Shown here piece by piece: positions 1 through 6,814 of a stretch of 12,999 nt of DNA; the first letter of the stretch is position 1; each line of letters opens with the position of its first letter. The notes under the pieces are model-generated. The model ran no database searches, was not told where the DNA came from, and saw only the letters and a list, made by a program, of their open reading frames with translations. Both the position numbers and the translations under genes were made by a program. The stretch covers positions 1-12,999 of the forward strand of contig VFKS01000492.1 in assembly GCA_009885425.1 (NCBI GenBank). Direction: 5' to 3'. Origin of the DNA: Novosphingobium sp. (GTDB taxonomy: Bacteria; Pseudomonadota; Alphaproteobacteria; Sphingomonadales; Sphingomonadaceae).

Positions 1-54
1 AAACCCATTCACCCTGCTGACAGAACGACTCGGCTATCTCCTGCCTCAATGACG

Positions 55-68
55 CCGCAATTGTGCGG
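55..68. promoter_or_regulatory. Small inverted repeat upstream of the RcnB-like gene
   Basis: A perfect 5-bp dyad with a 4-base centre (CCGCA-ATTG-TGCGG) lies 23 bases before the chosen ATG at 91. It could be an operator or a leader hairpin. No convincing -35/-10 pair could be assigned in the 54 bases to its left, so its role is open. It lies inside the longer reading frame that starts at 49, which is one reason for treating that longer frame as 5' leader. Confidence 0.25.
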
Positions 69-90
69 TGACCAACGATGGAGATCGGCC

Positions 91-1326
91 ATGGCCGTGA
101 AGTCGAACACAACTTTGATCCGCTCGAGTGTGATTGCGTTGGCAATTGCCGCGCTTTCGCTGCCTTTGGCGGCTCAGGCCGCGCCTGAGCGTGGCCGTAG
201 CTGGGGCGATGAGCGTCCGGCGCGGAGCGATGATAGCCCGCGGCCACAGCGGCAAGCTCCGCCGCCGCAGCAGCAGGAGGCGCCGCAGCAGAGCCAGCGC
301 AGCTACACCCCACCCCCGCAGGCTGCACCTCAGCCCGCTCCGCCTCCACAGGCCCGTCAGTCTGGCTGGAATGGCGGCAACCGCAGTGGTGAAAATGCCC
401 GTGCCGAAGGTTCACGCCGCGAGGGTGGCCGCAGCGAAGGCAATCGCAGCGAGGGCAATCGCAGCGAAGGTGCACGGAGCTGGAACGGTCAGGCGCAAGC
501 TCCCGTTGCCGCCCCGCCGCAACAAACCCGTCAGGCCTCTGGCGGTGACTGGCGCGGCCGCGCGCAGCGAAACGACAATGCTGAACGTAATGCTAAGGTC
601 GACCGCAGCGGTGGTGACTGGCGCAGCCGCGCCGGACGCGAAGAACCTCCGCAGACCGGAACCTGGAATGACGGCAAGCGGACCGAACGGCGTGCCGAAC
701 AGCGGACCGAACAGCGCAATGAAGCCAGCTGGCGCCAGCGCGATGGCGACCGCAACCGGACCGATGGGGCGCGTCAGCGCGATGGCAACCGTGAACAAGG
801 CCGCACCTGGACCGATGCCGCGCGGCAGCGTGACGGCGGCGGCGACTGGTCGAGCAACCGCGATGGCTGGCGTGAGCACAATGGCTGGAACCACCATGGC
901 GGAAACCGCGACTATTGGCGCAACCGCAACTGGACTAGCCACTGGGACCGTTCACGCCACCGCAACTGGTCGGGCTGGAACACCCACTGGGGCTGGACCT
1001 GGGGCAGCAACTACAACAACTGGAATTCCAACTGGCGCTATAACAACCGCTATGACTGGTTTTCCTACCGCAGTCACTATCCGAGCTACTTCCAGATCGG
1101 TTCGTACTATTCCCCTTATCGCGGCTATTCGTACCAGCGGCTGAGCGTCGGGTTCTTCCTCGATGCGTTGTTCTTTGGAGAGGACTACTGGATCGCCGAT
1201 CCGGCCTATTATCGCCTCCCAGACGTTTATGGCCCCTATCGCTGGGTGCGCTATTACGACGATGCGGTGCTGGTCGATATCTACACCGGCGAAGTTGTCG
1301 ACGTGATTCACGACTTCTTCTGGTAA
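91..1326 (+). CDS. Exported RcnB-family protein with long low-complexity Arg/Gln/Trp/Asn-rich region
   Basis: 411-aa protein. The ATG at 91 is preferred over the in-frame ATG at 49 because GGAG (80-83) sits 7 nt upstream and because it gives a clean signal peptide: Lys/Arg-containing start, hydrophobic core at residues 13-27, cut after AQA (about residue 30). Residues 31-250 are disordered and rich in R, Q, G, S, P and E, with short repeats (RSEGN at about 114-128; ER/AEQR/TEQR near 197-210). Residues about 252-331 are packed with Trp, Asn, Arg and Tyr. The last ~50 residues (YRLPDVYGPYRWVRYYDDAV...VDVIHDFFW) match the RcnB-type domain (PF11776). E. coli RcnB is a periplasmic nickel/cobalt homeostasis protein of about 112 aa; this one is much longer and has few His or Cys residues, so a metal role should not be assumed. 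Family call is firm, function is unknown. It is monocistronic, with a strong terminator after it. Confidence 0.85.
   Translation: MAVKSNTTLIRSSVIALAIAALSLPLAAQAAPERGRSWGDERPARSDDSPRPQRQAPPPQQQEAPQQSQRSYTPPPQAAPQPAPPPQARQSGWNGGNRSGENARAEGSRREGGRSEGNRSEGNRSEGARSWNGQAQAPVAAPPQQTRQASGGDWRGRAQRNDNAERNAKVDRSGGDWRSRAGREEPPQTGTWNDGKRTERRAEQRTEQRNEASWRQRDGDRNRTDGARQRDGNREQGRTWTDAARQRDGGGDWSSNRDGWREHNGWNHHGGNRDYWRNRNWTSHWDRSRHRNWSGWNTHWGWTWGSNYNNWNSNWRYNNRYDWFSYRSHYPSYFQIGSYYSPYRGYSYQRLSVGFFLDALFFGEDYWIADPAYYRLPDVYGPYRWVRYYDDAVLVDIYTGEVVDVIHDFFW
430..474 (+). repeat. Triplicated 15-bp coding repeat (RSEGN)
   Basis: Three tandem copies of a 15-base unit of the form CGC AGC GAR GGY AAT (third copy ends GCA) lie inside the RcnB-like gene and encode RSEGN-RSEGN-RSEGA. 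They are in frame and vary at third positions, so they are maintained as protein sequence. Slippage here would change length in 5-residue steps without breaking the frame. Looser related units (EGSRREGG before, ARSWNG after) flank it. Confidence 0.8.
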
Positions 1327-1348
1327 GCACCCGAAGGCTGAAACGAAG

Positions 1349-1384
1349 CGGGCCCCGGCAGCGATGCCGGGGCCCGTTTAGTTT
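1349..1384. terminator. Strong stem-loop terminator, probably bidirectional
   Basis: A perfect 12-bp GC-rich stem (1349-1360 pairs with 1365-1376) closes a GCGA tetraloop of the GNRA type. It is followed on the plus strand by TTTAGTTTT and preceded by AAACGAA, which reads as a T-rich run on the minus strand. It sits between two converging genes, 22 bases after the RcnB-like stop and 20 bases past the cytochrome b561 stop, so it probably ends transcription from both sides. Confidence 0.85.
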
Positions 1385-1404
1385 TGGCGAAAGACGCTGC
1401 CCGA

Positions 1405-1962
1405 TTACTTGATCCAGGGCACCATCCGCCGCATCGTTCCGTCCTTGTCGATCCAATGGTGCTTCAGCGCCGCACCGACATGCAGCGCGAGCAACACCAG
1501 CATCAACGTCCCGGTGATCTCGTGCAGTTCATAGAACATATCGACTGTCGGCTTGTCGCTGCCGACCGGGAGCGCAGGGAAATCGAACAGTCCAAAGATC
1601 GAAACCGGCTTACCCTTGCCCCAGGCCGAGGAAAGCGCCCAGCCCGCAAGCGGGATCGCCAGCATCAGAAAATAGATCAAGGCGTGGGTGACCTTTGACA
1701 GCGCGGCTTCCCAAGTCTTCAACGTTTCGACCAGCGGCGGGGCCTTGTGCGTCAGGCGCCAGATGACCCACACAACGGTCAGCATCAGGATAATGATCCC
1801 GATCGCCTTGTGATTTCCAAGCATGACAGCGCGATCGCCTTTAGGCAGATCTTCCGAGATCCAGGCCAGTGCGAAATTGAGCATGATCATCAGCGCGATG
1901 ATCCAATGCAGGGCGATGGCGCCAAGCGAATAGCGGGCGGCAGTGTTATTGGCGGTATCCAT
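1405..1962 (-). CDS. Cytochrome b561 family protein
   Basis: 185-aa integral membrane di-haem b cytochrome, thought to pass electrons from the quinol pool in the inner membrane (family knowledge; the partner is unknown). Four hydrophobic segments lie near residues 13-34, 52-69, 90-112 and 148-166. Candidate haem-ligand histidines are H19 (ALHW), H51 (GNHKAIG), H147 (ELHEITG) and H161 (ALHVG), the usual pattern for bacterial b561 of 170-190 aa. The protein ends HHWIDKDGTMRRMVPW, a typical family tail. The reading frame is open far upstream (to 2751) only because it runs antisense to the oxygenase; the ATG at 1962 gives the normal family length, although no good ribosome binding site precedes it. 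It is divergent from the oxygenase gene with 102 bp between, and converges on the terminator at 1349-1384. Confidence 0.9.
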   Translation of the reverse strand: MDTANNTAARYSLGAIALHWIIALMIMLNFALAWISEDLPKGDRAVMLGNHKAIGIIILMLTVVWVIWRLTHKAPPLVETLKTWEAALSKVTHALIYFLMLAIPLAGWALSSAWGKGKPVSIFGLFDFPALPVGSDKPTVDMFYELHEITGTLMLVLLALHVGAALKHHWIDKDGTMRRMVPWIK

Positions 1963-2064
1963 GGCGCGGGAAACTGGCCCAACTGGACTCCAAGGGCAAG
2001 AACTTGGTTCGCATTGCTGCGATTGGGCATTTTCGCGGACCCTGCAATCGGATAGGCAGGCGCG

Positions 2065-2742
2065 ATGAGCCCGTTTGCCACTGCCCCTGTGCCCGATAAG
2101 TTGCCGCTGCTGAAAGCGGGAGCCCATGTCAGACGCCGACTCGATGCCAACCCGCTGGTCCAGCGGCTCGACACCAATCGGGCAGAGATCTGGGCGGCGC
2201 GCGACTTCCTTGATCCGCAGGAATGCAGCCAACTGCGCGCGATGATCGATCGCACCGCCCAACCCTCTGCGGTGCTCGATCACGGTTATACCGAAGCCTG
2301 GCGGACCAGCAGCTCGGGCAATGTCGATCCGTTCGACCCGTTCATCCAGAAAGTAGAAGAGCGAATCGATGCGCTGCTCGGCCTGCCGCACGAATGGGGT
2401 GAGACAATGCAGGGTCAGCGCTATGAGGTTGGGCAAGAGTTCAAGTACCACCTCGACGTGTTCTGGACTAAGGCCGACTACTGGAAGGCCGAATCCAAGC
2501 GCGGCGGGCAGCGTTCGATCACCGCGATGGCCTATCTCAACAAAGTCGATGAAGGCGGGGATACCCAATTCACCGCAATCGGACTGGCCGTGCCGCCGCA
2601 GCAGGGCGCTCTGCTGATCTGGAACAACAACCTGCCGGACGGCCGCCCCAACGAAGATACGATGCACGCCGGACTGCCGGTAGTGAAAGGCAAGAAATAC
2701 GTGCTGACCAAGTGGTACCGTTCGCGCAAGTGGGGCACTTGA
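2065..2742 (+). CDS. 2-oxoglutarate/Fe(II)-dependent oxygenase, prolyl 4-hydroxylase-like
   Basis: 225-aa soluble protein of the prolyl 4-hydroxylase alpha-subunit-like 2OG-Fe(II) oxygenase family. The iron facial triad is visible as H129-L-D131 (KYHLDVF) and H201 (TMHAGLPV), and K211 (KGKKYVLTKW) fits the lysine that binds the 2-oxoglutarate 5-carboxylate. Other hallmarks are RYEVGQEFKYH before the HxD and AYLNKVDEGGDTQF in the beta core. The family hydroxylates protein prolines or small molecules using O2 and 2-oxoglutarate; the substrate cannot be read from sequence. An AGGCAGG run 4 bases before the ATG at 2065 supports this start. It is the first gene of a two-gene unit: its stop TGA (2740-2742) shares its last base with the ATG of the DUF885 gene, so translation is probably coupled. 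Confidence 0.9.
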   Translation: MSPFATAPVPDKLPLLKAGAHVRRRLDANPLVQRLDTNRAEIWAARDFLDPQECSQLRAMIDRTAQPSAVLDHGYTEAWRTSSSGNVDPFDPFIQKVEERIDALLGLPHEWGETMQGQRYEVGQEFKYHLDVFWTKADYWKAESKRGGQRSITAMAYLNKVDEGGDTQFTAIGLAVPPQQGALLIWNNNLPDGRPNEDTMHAGLPVVKGKKYVLTKWYRSRKWGT

Positions 2743-4556
2743 TGCAGCCATTGCTGACCCGGCGAAATTTCGCCGCTAGCCTGCTCGCCACCGGAACGGC
2801 GCTGGGTCTTCCCGCGGGCTCTGCCTGGGCGCAAACCGAAGATGGCGAAGACGCACGGCTCATGGCGTTCCTGCGCGAAGCGGCCCGGCGCGAGGATTCA
2901 CACGATCCGTGGGGCGTGCTCTATCGTGGCGGCAAGGTTGATCTGGCAGCGCTGCGGCTGACCTTTACCGACGCCCCGCTGCGCGCGCGGCGCAGAGTGG
3001 TGAAGTGGGAACTGGGCGCACTGCAACGGATCAACCGCACCCGGCTCAGCCCCGAACGGCAAATCTCCTACGACGCATTCTTGCTCAACCGCCGCGAAGC
3101 TGCGCTGTGGCTCCAGCCTGATATGCTGGCGCTGACCGCCGTGCGCCCGCTCGTCCATTTCGGCGGGCTCCACGTCGAGCTCGCCTCGCTGATGACCAAA
3201 GGCGGATCGCTCAGCTGGACTGGAGAGCCCGAATACCGCCGCAATCTCGATCTGCTCAGGATCTATCCGCAAGTGCTCGACAATGCTGTCGTCCGGTTCC
3301 GGCAAGGGCTGGACAGCGGCGTGGTCGAAACCCGGATGACCACGCGCAATATGGTCGCGCAGATCGACGGAATGCTGGCGCAGTCGCTGGATGAAACGCA
3401 GTTCACCGCCGCAACGCGTGATTTTCCCGATGCTGTGCCAGAGGGTCGCCGCGCGGCGCTGACGCAGGCCTATCGCACTGTAACCGCCCAGGAAGTCTAC
3501 CCCGCTTACCGCCGCCTACGCGCCTTCTTGAACGACGAATACCTGCCCGCAGCGCGCGAAGTGGTCGGCATATCGGCGATGAAGGGCGGCGTCGGGCTCT
3601 ATCGGCGCGCAATCGAAAACCAGACCACGCTGAAGCTCGAACCCGAAATGGTCCACCAACTGGGTCTGACCGAAGTGGCCCGGATCCAGCGCGAGATGGA
3701 CGGAGTTCGCGCACGGCTAGGCTTCAAGGGACCATTGCGGGCGTTCTTTGACGATATCCGCACCAACCCGCGCTATCACCCCAAGTCCAAACAGGAATTG
3801 GCCGATGCCTTTGCCGCCGCAGCCAAGGCGGTCGATGCGCAGATCCCGAAATACTTCAACAAAGTGCCGAAGACCAAGCTGCTGATCGAGCCCTATCCGG
3901 CGTTCCGCGAACAGTTCGAAGCGGGCGGCTCCTACAACCAGGGAACCCCCGATGGCAGCCGGCCCGGAGTGTTCAACTACAACACCTACGATCTGCCCAG
4001 TCGGTTCCTGACCGGAGTGGTCACGTTGTATCTTCACGAGGGCGCGCCGGGTCACCATTTTCAGATCAGCCTGGCCCAGGAAGATAGCTCGCTGCCAGAT
4101 TTCCAGCGGTTCGGCGGTAACAACGCCTATGTCGAAGGCTGGGCGCTCTATGCCGAAACGCTGGGTTACGAGATGGGCTTCTACCAGGACCCGCTGCAGC
4201 ATTGGGGCACTTTGGATGACGAAATGCTGCGCGCGATGCGGCTGGTGGTCGATACCGGGCTCCACGCCAAGGGCTGGACCCGCGAGCAAGGGATCGATTT
4301 CATGCTGGCCAATTCCGGCATGGGCAAAAGCGATGCCACCGCCGAGGTTGAGCGCTACATCGTCTGGCCGGGGCAAGCGCTAGGCTACAAGATCGGCGCG
4401 CTGACCATCCAGCGCCTGCGCAAAAAGGCCGAGACGGCGCTGGGCAAACGGTTCGATATCCGGGGTTTCCATGATGCTGTGCTTGGCAGCGGCGCCTTGC
4501 CGCTGCCGATCCTTGAAGGCAAAATCGATCGCTGGATTGCCGCGAGAAGAACGTAG
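2742..4556 (+). CDS. Tat-exported DUF885 family protein (metallopeptidase-like)
   Basis: 604-aa protein of the DUF885 family (PF05960), found widely in bacteria and annotated as uncharacterised or metallopeptidase-like. The N-terminus has a twin-arginine signal (TRRNF at residues 6-10, hydrophobic core, cut near SAWA/Q at 30-31), placing it in the periplasm or attached outside. The conserved HEGAPGHH motif (H432, E433, H438/H439) and EGWALYAE (E465) are the family's probable metal and catalytic elements, similar in kind to zinc peptidases with HExxH; H432, E433 and E465 are my inferred key residues. The ATG at 2742 is chosen over the in-frame GTG/ATG at 2712 because it starts just before the Tat motif and gives the TGATG overlap with the oxygenase stop. 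Full length for the family. Substrate is unknown; the coupling to the oxygenase is the only contextual clue. Confidence 0.88.
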   Translation: MQPLLTRRNFAASLLATGTALGLPAGSAWAQTEDGEDARLMAFLREAARREDSHDPWGVLYRGGKVDLAALRLTFTDAPLRARRRVVKWELGALQRINRTRLSPERQISYDAFLLNRREAALWLQPDMLALTAVRPLVHFGGLHVELASLMTKGGSLSWTGEPEYRRNLDLLRIYPQVLDNAVVRFRQGLDSGVVETRMTTRNMVAQIDGMLAQSLDETQFTAATRDFPDAVPEGRRAALTQAYRTVTAQEVYPAYRRLRAFLNDEYLPAAREVVGISAMKGGVGLYRRAIENQTTLKLEPEMVHQLGLTEVARIQREMDGVRARLGFKGPLRAFFDDIRTNPRYHPKSKQELADAFAAAAKAVDAQIPKYFNKVPKTKLLIEPYPAFREQFEAGGSYNQGTPDGSRPGVFNYNTYDLPSRFLTGVVTLYLHEGAPGHHFQISLAQEDSSLPDFQRFGGNNAYVEGWALYAETLGYEMGFYQDPLQHWGTLDDEMLRAMRLVVDTGLHAKGWTREQGIDFMLANSGMGKSDATAEVERYIVWPGQALGYKIGALTIQRLRKKAETALGKRFDIRGFHDAVLGSGALPLPILEGKIDRWIAARRT

Positions 4557-4688
4557 CCTCGCTCTCGCCATGGGGCTGGAACATAGCGCCGGGGAAGTGA
4601 CTACGCAGTATTGCCTAGAGTGATCTTGGCGCTTTGCTGACCATCGCCTGCCATTCTGAGGGCTGGGTCAGACAACGCAGGCCAAACT

Positions 4689-5048
4689 ATGGCAAGTCAC
4701 GGCAACAGATCAGCCAGCAGGCTCAGAACGCGCCTTCCCGCGCGGTTGATCACGCTCAACGGTGAACTGCGCGTGGTCCTGCAAGACCTGTCGCGCAGCG
4801 GGGCCGGACTGAGCAAATCGGCACTGCCGCGCAGTGGCTCGGCAGTGCTGCAATGGTTCGGCTACGAAGCGTTTGGTACGATTCGCTGGAGCGTGGCCGG
4901 GCAATGCGGGATCGAGTTTGACGAGCTAATCCCCGAAGCCTGGGTGCTCGCCACCCGCAGTTACGATGCCCGCGAACGACTGCCCGACGACGACGAAATG
5001 ATCCGCCGCGGCGCGCGCGAATGGGTCTCCGGCGCAGTGAGGGTCTAG
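4689..5048 (+). CDS. PilZ domain protein (putative c-di-GMP binder)
   Basis: 119-aa stand-alone PilZ protein. Both c-di-GMP motifs are present: R15-LPA-R19 (RxxxR) and D33-L-S35-R-S-G38 (DxSxxG), with the right spacing for a PilZ beta-barrel. The body ends with a short acidic and basic tail (RERLPDDDEMIRRG). Such proteins usually relay c-di-GMP to motility, polysaccharide or adhesion systems; no such genes are near, so the target is unknown. The ATG at 4689 has an AGG 7 nt upstream. 132 bp separate it from the DUF885 gene, enough for its own promoter, but none is clear. It converges on lysK: its TAG stop overlaps the lysK stop by 4 bp. Confidence 0.88.
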   Translation: MASHGNRSASRLRTRLPARLITLNGELRVVLQDLSRSGAGLSKSALPRSGSAVLQWFGYEAFGTIRWSVAGQCGIEFDELIPEAWVLATRSYDARERLPDDDEMIRRGAREWVSGAVRV

Positions 5049-6637
5049 GCCAGCGCTTCTGCAATCAGTTTGCGGGTGTTGCCGATCCCGTAAAGCGCGA
5101 TGAAGCTGCCCATCCTTGGCCCCTGACTTGATCCTAACAGGGTCTCATACAGACACTTGAACCAGTCACGCAGGCCCTCGAAGCCGTAGTGCGGGTCTTT
5201 GCCAATTTCGTAGACGATGTTCTGGAGTAGCTCGGCTGTCGCATCATCCGATGTCGCTGCCAGCTCCTCATCCAGCGCGGCCAGGGCCAGCACCTCGCCC
5301 GCCTCTGGCTTGCGGCGGACCAGCGTGGGCGCGATCAGATTGCGGTTATAGGCGAGCGCGGTGGTGACCAGCTTGTCCAGTTCCGGATACGCAGCCGGAT
5401 CGGCATTTTCGACATAATTGCCAAGGTAGGACCAGACTTGATCCCGGCTTGCACCAGCGCCCAGCACGCCGACCAGATTGAGCAGCAGGCCATAGGTCAC
5501 TGGCAGCTTGTCCCCCGCCCCGCCAGCTTCACCATTGGCGCGCAGCAGGTGCCATACGGGATTGCCGAGCTGTTGTTCGATCGGCTGATCGACCAGCTTT
5601 TCGCGGAACTGCCAGTATTCATCTACCGCGCGCGGGATGATTCCGACGTGGAGCGACTTGGCGCTCTTGGGTTCGCGGTAGATGTAGAAACCGAGGCTTT
5701 CTTCGCTGCCATAGGTCAGCCATTCGTCAATCGTCAGGCCGTTGCCCTTCGACTTGGAAATCTTCTCGCCCTTCTCATCGAGGAACAGCTCGTAGATCAT
5801 CCCTTCGGGCGGACGACCGCCAAGCACGCGGGCGATCTTACCGCTTTCGCGCACGCTGTCAGTCAGGTCCTTGCCCGACATTTCATAATCGACCCCCAGC
5901 GCGACCCAGCGCATTCCCCAATCGACTTTCCATTGCAGCTTGGCAGCGCCGCCAAAGATGCAATGCTCGACCGTCTCGCCGTGGTCTTCGAACCGGATCA
6001 ACCCAGCTTCGGCATCGACCACTTCGATCGGAACCTGCAGCACCTGATGGGTCGTGGGGCTGACCGGCAGGACTGGCGAATAGGTCCGCCGGCGTTCTTC
6101 GCGCAGCGTCGGCAGCATTACATCCATGATCGCCTGATAGTTGCGCAAGACGCCCTTCAGCGCGTCATCGAACTGGCCCGAATTGTAGCGATCAGAACTG
6201 GCGATGAATTCGTAGTCGAAGCCAAACCGATCCAGAAACTCGCGCAGCATCGCGTTGTTGTGATGGGCAAAGCTCTCATACTTGTCGAACGGATCGGGGA
6301 TCCGACACAGCGGATGGCCCAGATAGGCCGTTAGCAGGCCTTGGTTTGGCATATTGTCGGGCACCTTGCGCAACCCGTCCATGTCGTCGCTGAATGCCAC
6401 CAGCCGGGTCGGCGCCCCGCCCGACAGCACTTCATAGGCCCGACGGACCAAGGTGGTGCGCAGCACTTCCTGAAAGGTGCCGATGTGCGGGAGCCCCGAT
6501 GGGCCATAGCCGGTCTCAAACAGCACCGCCGCGCCGCCCGGTTTCCCGTCCGGATAGCGCTTGAGCAGCTTGCGCGCTTCTTCAAACGGCCAAGCCTTGG
6601 AAACCTGTGCGGCGGCGATCAGTGCGTCATCGGTCAT
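5045..6637 (-). CDS. lysK: Lysyl-tRNA synthetase, class I
   Basis: 530-aa class I lysine-tRNA ligase, which charges tRNA-Lys with lysine in an ATP-dependent reaction in the cytoplasm. The class I signature is visible: GPSGLPHIGT with the HIGH-like PHIG at residues 50-53, and KISKSKG (K292-G298) as the KMSKS loop. Class I LysRS is the archaeal type and is standard in alphaproteobacteria, which lack the class II enzyme of most bacteria. Length fits the family. The frame is open to 6787, but MTDDALIAAAQVSKAWPFEEA at 6637 is the expected N-terminus and the upstream part lies in the promoter region; the ribosome binding site is weak. Expression probably starts from the promoter at 6787-6759, giving a leader of about 115 nt with several dyads. 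Its 3' end overlaps the converging PilZ gene by 4 bp. Confidence 0.95.
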   Translation of the reverse strand: MTDDALIAAAQVSKAWPFEEARKLLKRYPDGKPGGAAVLFETGYGPSGLPHIGTFQEVLRTTLVRRAYEVLSGGAPTRLVAFSDDMDGLRKVPDNMPNQGLLTAYLGHPLCRIPDPFDKYESFAHHNNAMLREFLDRFGFDYEFIASSDRYNSGQFDDALKGVLRNYQAIMDVMLPTLREERRRTYSPVLPVSPTTHQVLQVPIEVVDAEAGLIRFEDHGETVEHCIFGGAAKLQWKVDWGMRWVALGVDYEMSGKDLTDSVRESGKIARVLGGRPPEGMIYELFLDEKGEKISKSKGNGLTIDEWLTYGSEESLGFYIYREPKSAKSLHVGIIPRAVDEYWQFREKLVDQPIEQQLGNPVWHLLRANGEAGGAGDKLPVTYGLLLNLVGVLGAGASRDQVWSYLGNYVENADPAAYPELDKLVTTALAYNRNLIAPTLVRRKPEAGEVLALAALDEELAATSDDATAELLQNIVYEIGKDPHYGFEGLRDWFKCLYETLLGSSQGPRMGSFIALYGIGNTRKLIAEALA

Positions 6638-6663
6638 AGTGTCCGGGCCTTTGCGCGAATGCG

Positions 6664-6679
6664 CCGCTTTTGCAAGCGG
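6664..6679 (-). other. Leader hairpin upstream of lysK, proximal
   Basis: Perfect 6-bp inverted repeat that reads CCGCTT-GCAA-AAGCGG in the lysK transcript, closing a GCAA tetraloop of the GNRA type. It lies 26 bases before the lysK ATG, inside the predicted leader. It is too short and lacks a T-run, so it is not an intrinsic terminator; it could affect ribosome access or RNA stability. Confidence 0.4.
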
Positions 6680-6697
6680 ATCGGGCGGGCCAAGGCA

Positions 6698-6739
6698 TTT
6701 CAATCCAATTTGATGGCGATTGAAAAAATCGAACGATTT
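6698..6739 (-). other. Overlapping inverted repeats in the lysK leader
   Basis: Two adjacent dyads share an A-rich centre. TTTCAATC (6698-6705) pairs with GATTGAAA (6718-6725) across 12 bases, and AAATCG (6726-6731) is repeated inverted as CGATTT (6734-6739). A third pairing, CGATT (6717-6721) with AATCG (6727-6731), uses bases from both and so excludes them. They fall just downstream of the predicted start of transcription, where either an RNA switch-like leader or an operator could sit. Seen directly; function is inferred. Confidence 0.4.
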
Positions 6740-6758
6740 GGAGCAACGTTGAAACACA

Positions 6759-6787
6759 ATTCCAATCGACCCGCATTTGGATGTCAA
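6759..6787 (-). promoter_or_regulatory. Sigma70-type promoter for lysK
   Basis: On the minus strand a perfect TTGACA (6787-6782) is followed after exactly 17 bases by TGGAAT (6764-6759; 4 of 6 matches to TATAAT). Transcription would begin near 6752, about 115 nt before the lysK ATG. It lies between the stop of the LytTR gene (6815) and lysK, so lysK is likely expressed on its own rather than by read-through. Confidence 0.6.
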
Positions 6788-6814
6788 CAGCGTCGATCGC
6801 CTGAGCCCCAGCGC

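Noticed and set aside
430..474. Short regular repeats that might suggest a CRISPR or VNTR array
   Set aside because: Units are contiguous 15-mers without spacers and encode RSEGN in frame; this is a protein repeat, not CRISPR.
134..1144. A 336-residue open frame in the +2 register over the RcnB-like gene
   Set aside because: It is the Ala/Thr/Arg-rich frame shadow of a GC-rich, repeat-laden gene, has no domain or signal, and its codon pattern follows the overlapping gene. The minus-strand open frame at 412-942 is rejected for the same reason.
1405..2751. A 448-residue reading of the cytochrome b561 frame
   Set aside because: Residues before the ATG at 1962 are antisense to the oxygenase and have no recognisable domain; the family length and first helix start at 1962.
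3717..4376. 219-residue minus-strand open frame opposite the DUF885 gene
   Set aside because: Shadow of the DUF885 coding strand; no ribosome binding site or domain.
4557..4688. Possible terminator or promoter between the DUF885 and PilZ genes
   Set aside because: Only a weak GCGAGA (4542-4547) / TCTCGC (4563-4568) pairing with a 15-base loop and no T-run; no clear -35/-10 pair.
5438..6334. 298-residue plus-strand open frame opposite lysK
   Set aside because: It lies wholly within lysK, which is unmistakable by its HIGH and KMSKS motifs; the antisense frame shows no family features.
6638..6787. T-box riboswitch upstream of the lysyl-tRNA synthetase
   Set aside because: No T-box sequence and no terminator/antiterminator pair with a U-tract was found, and T-boxes are a mainly Gram-positive device.
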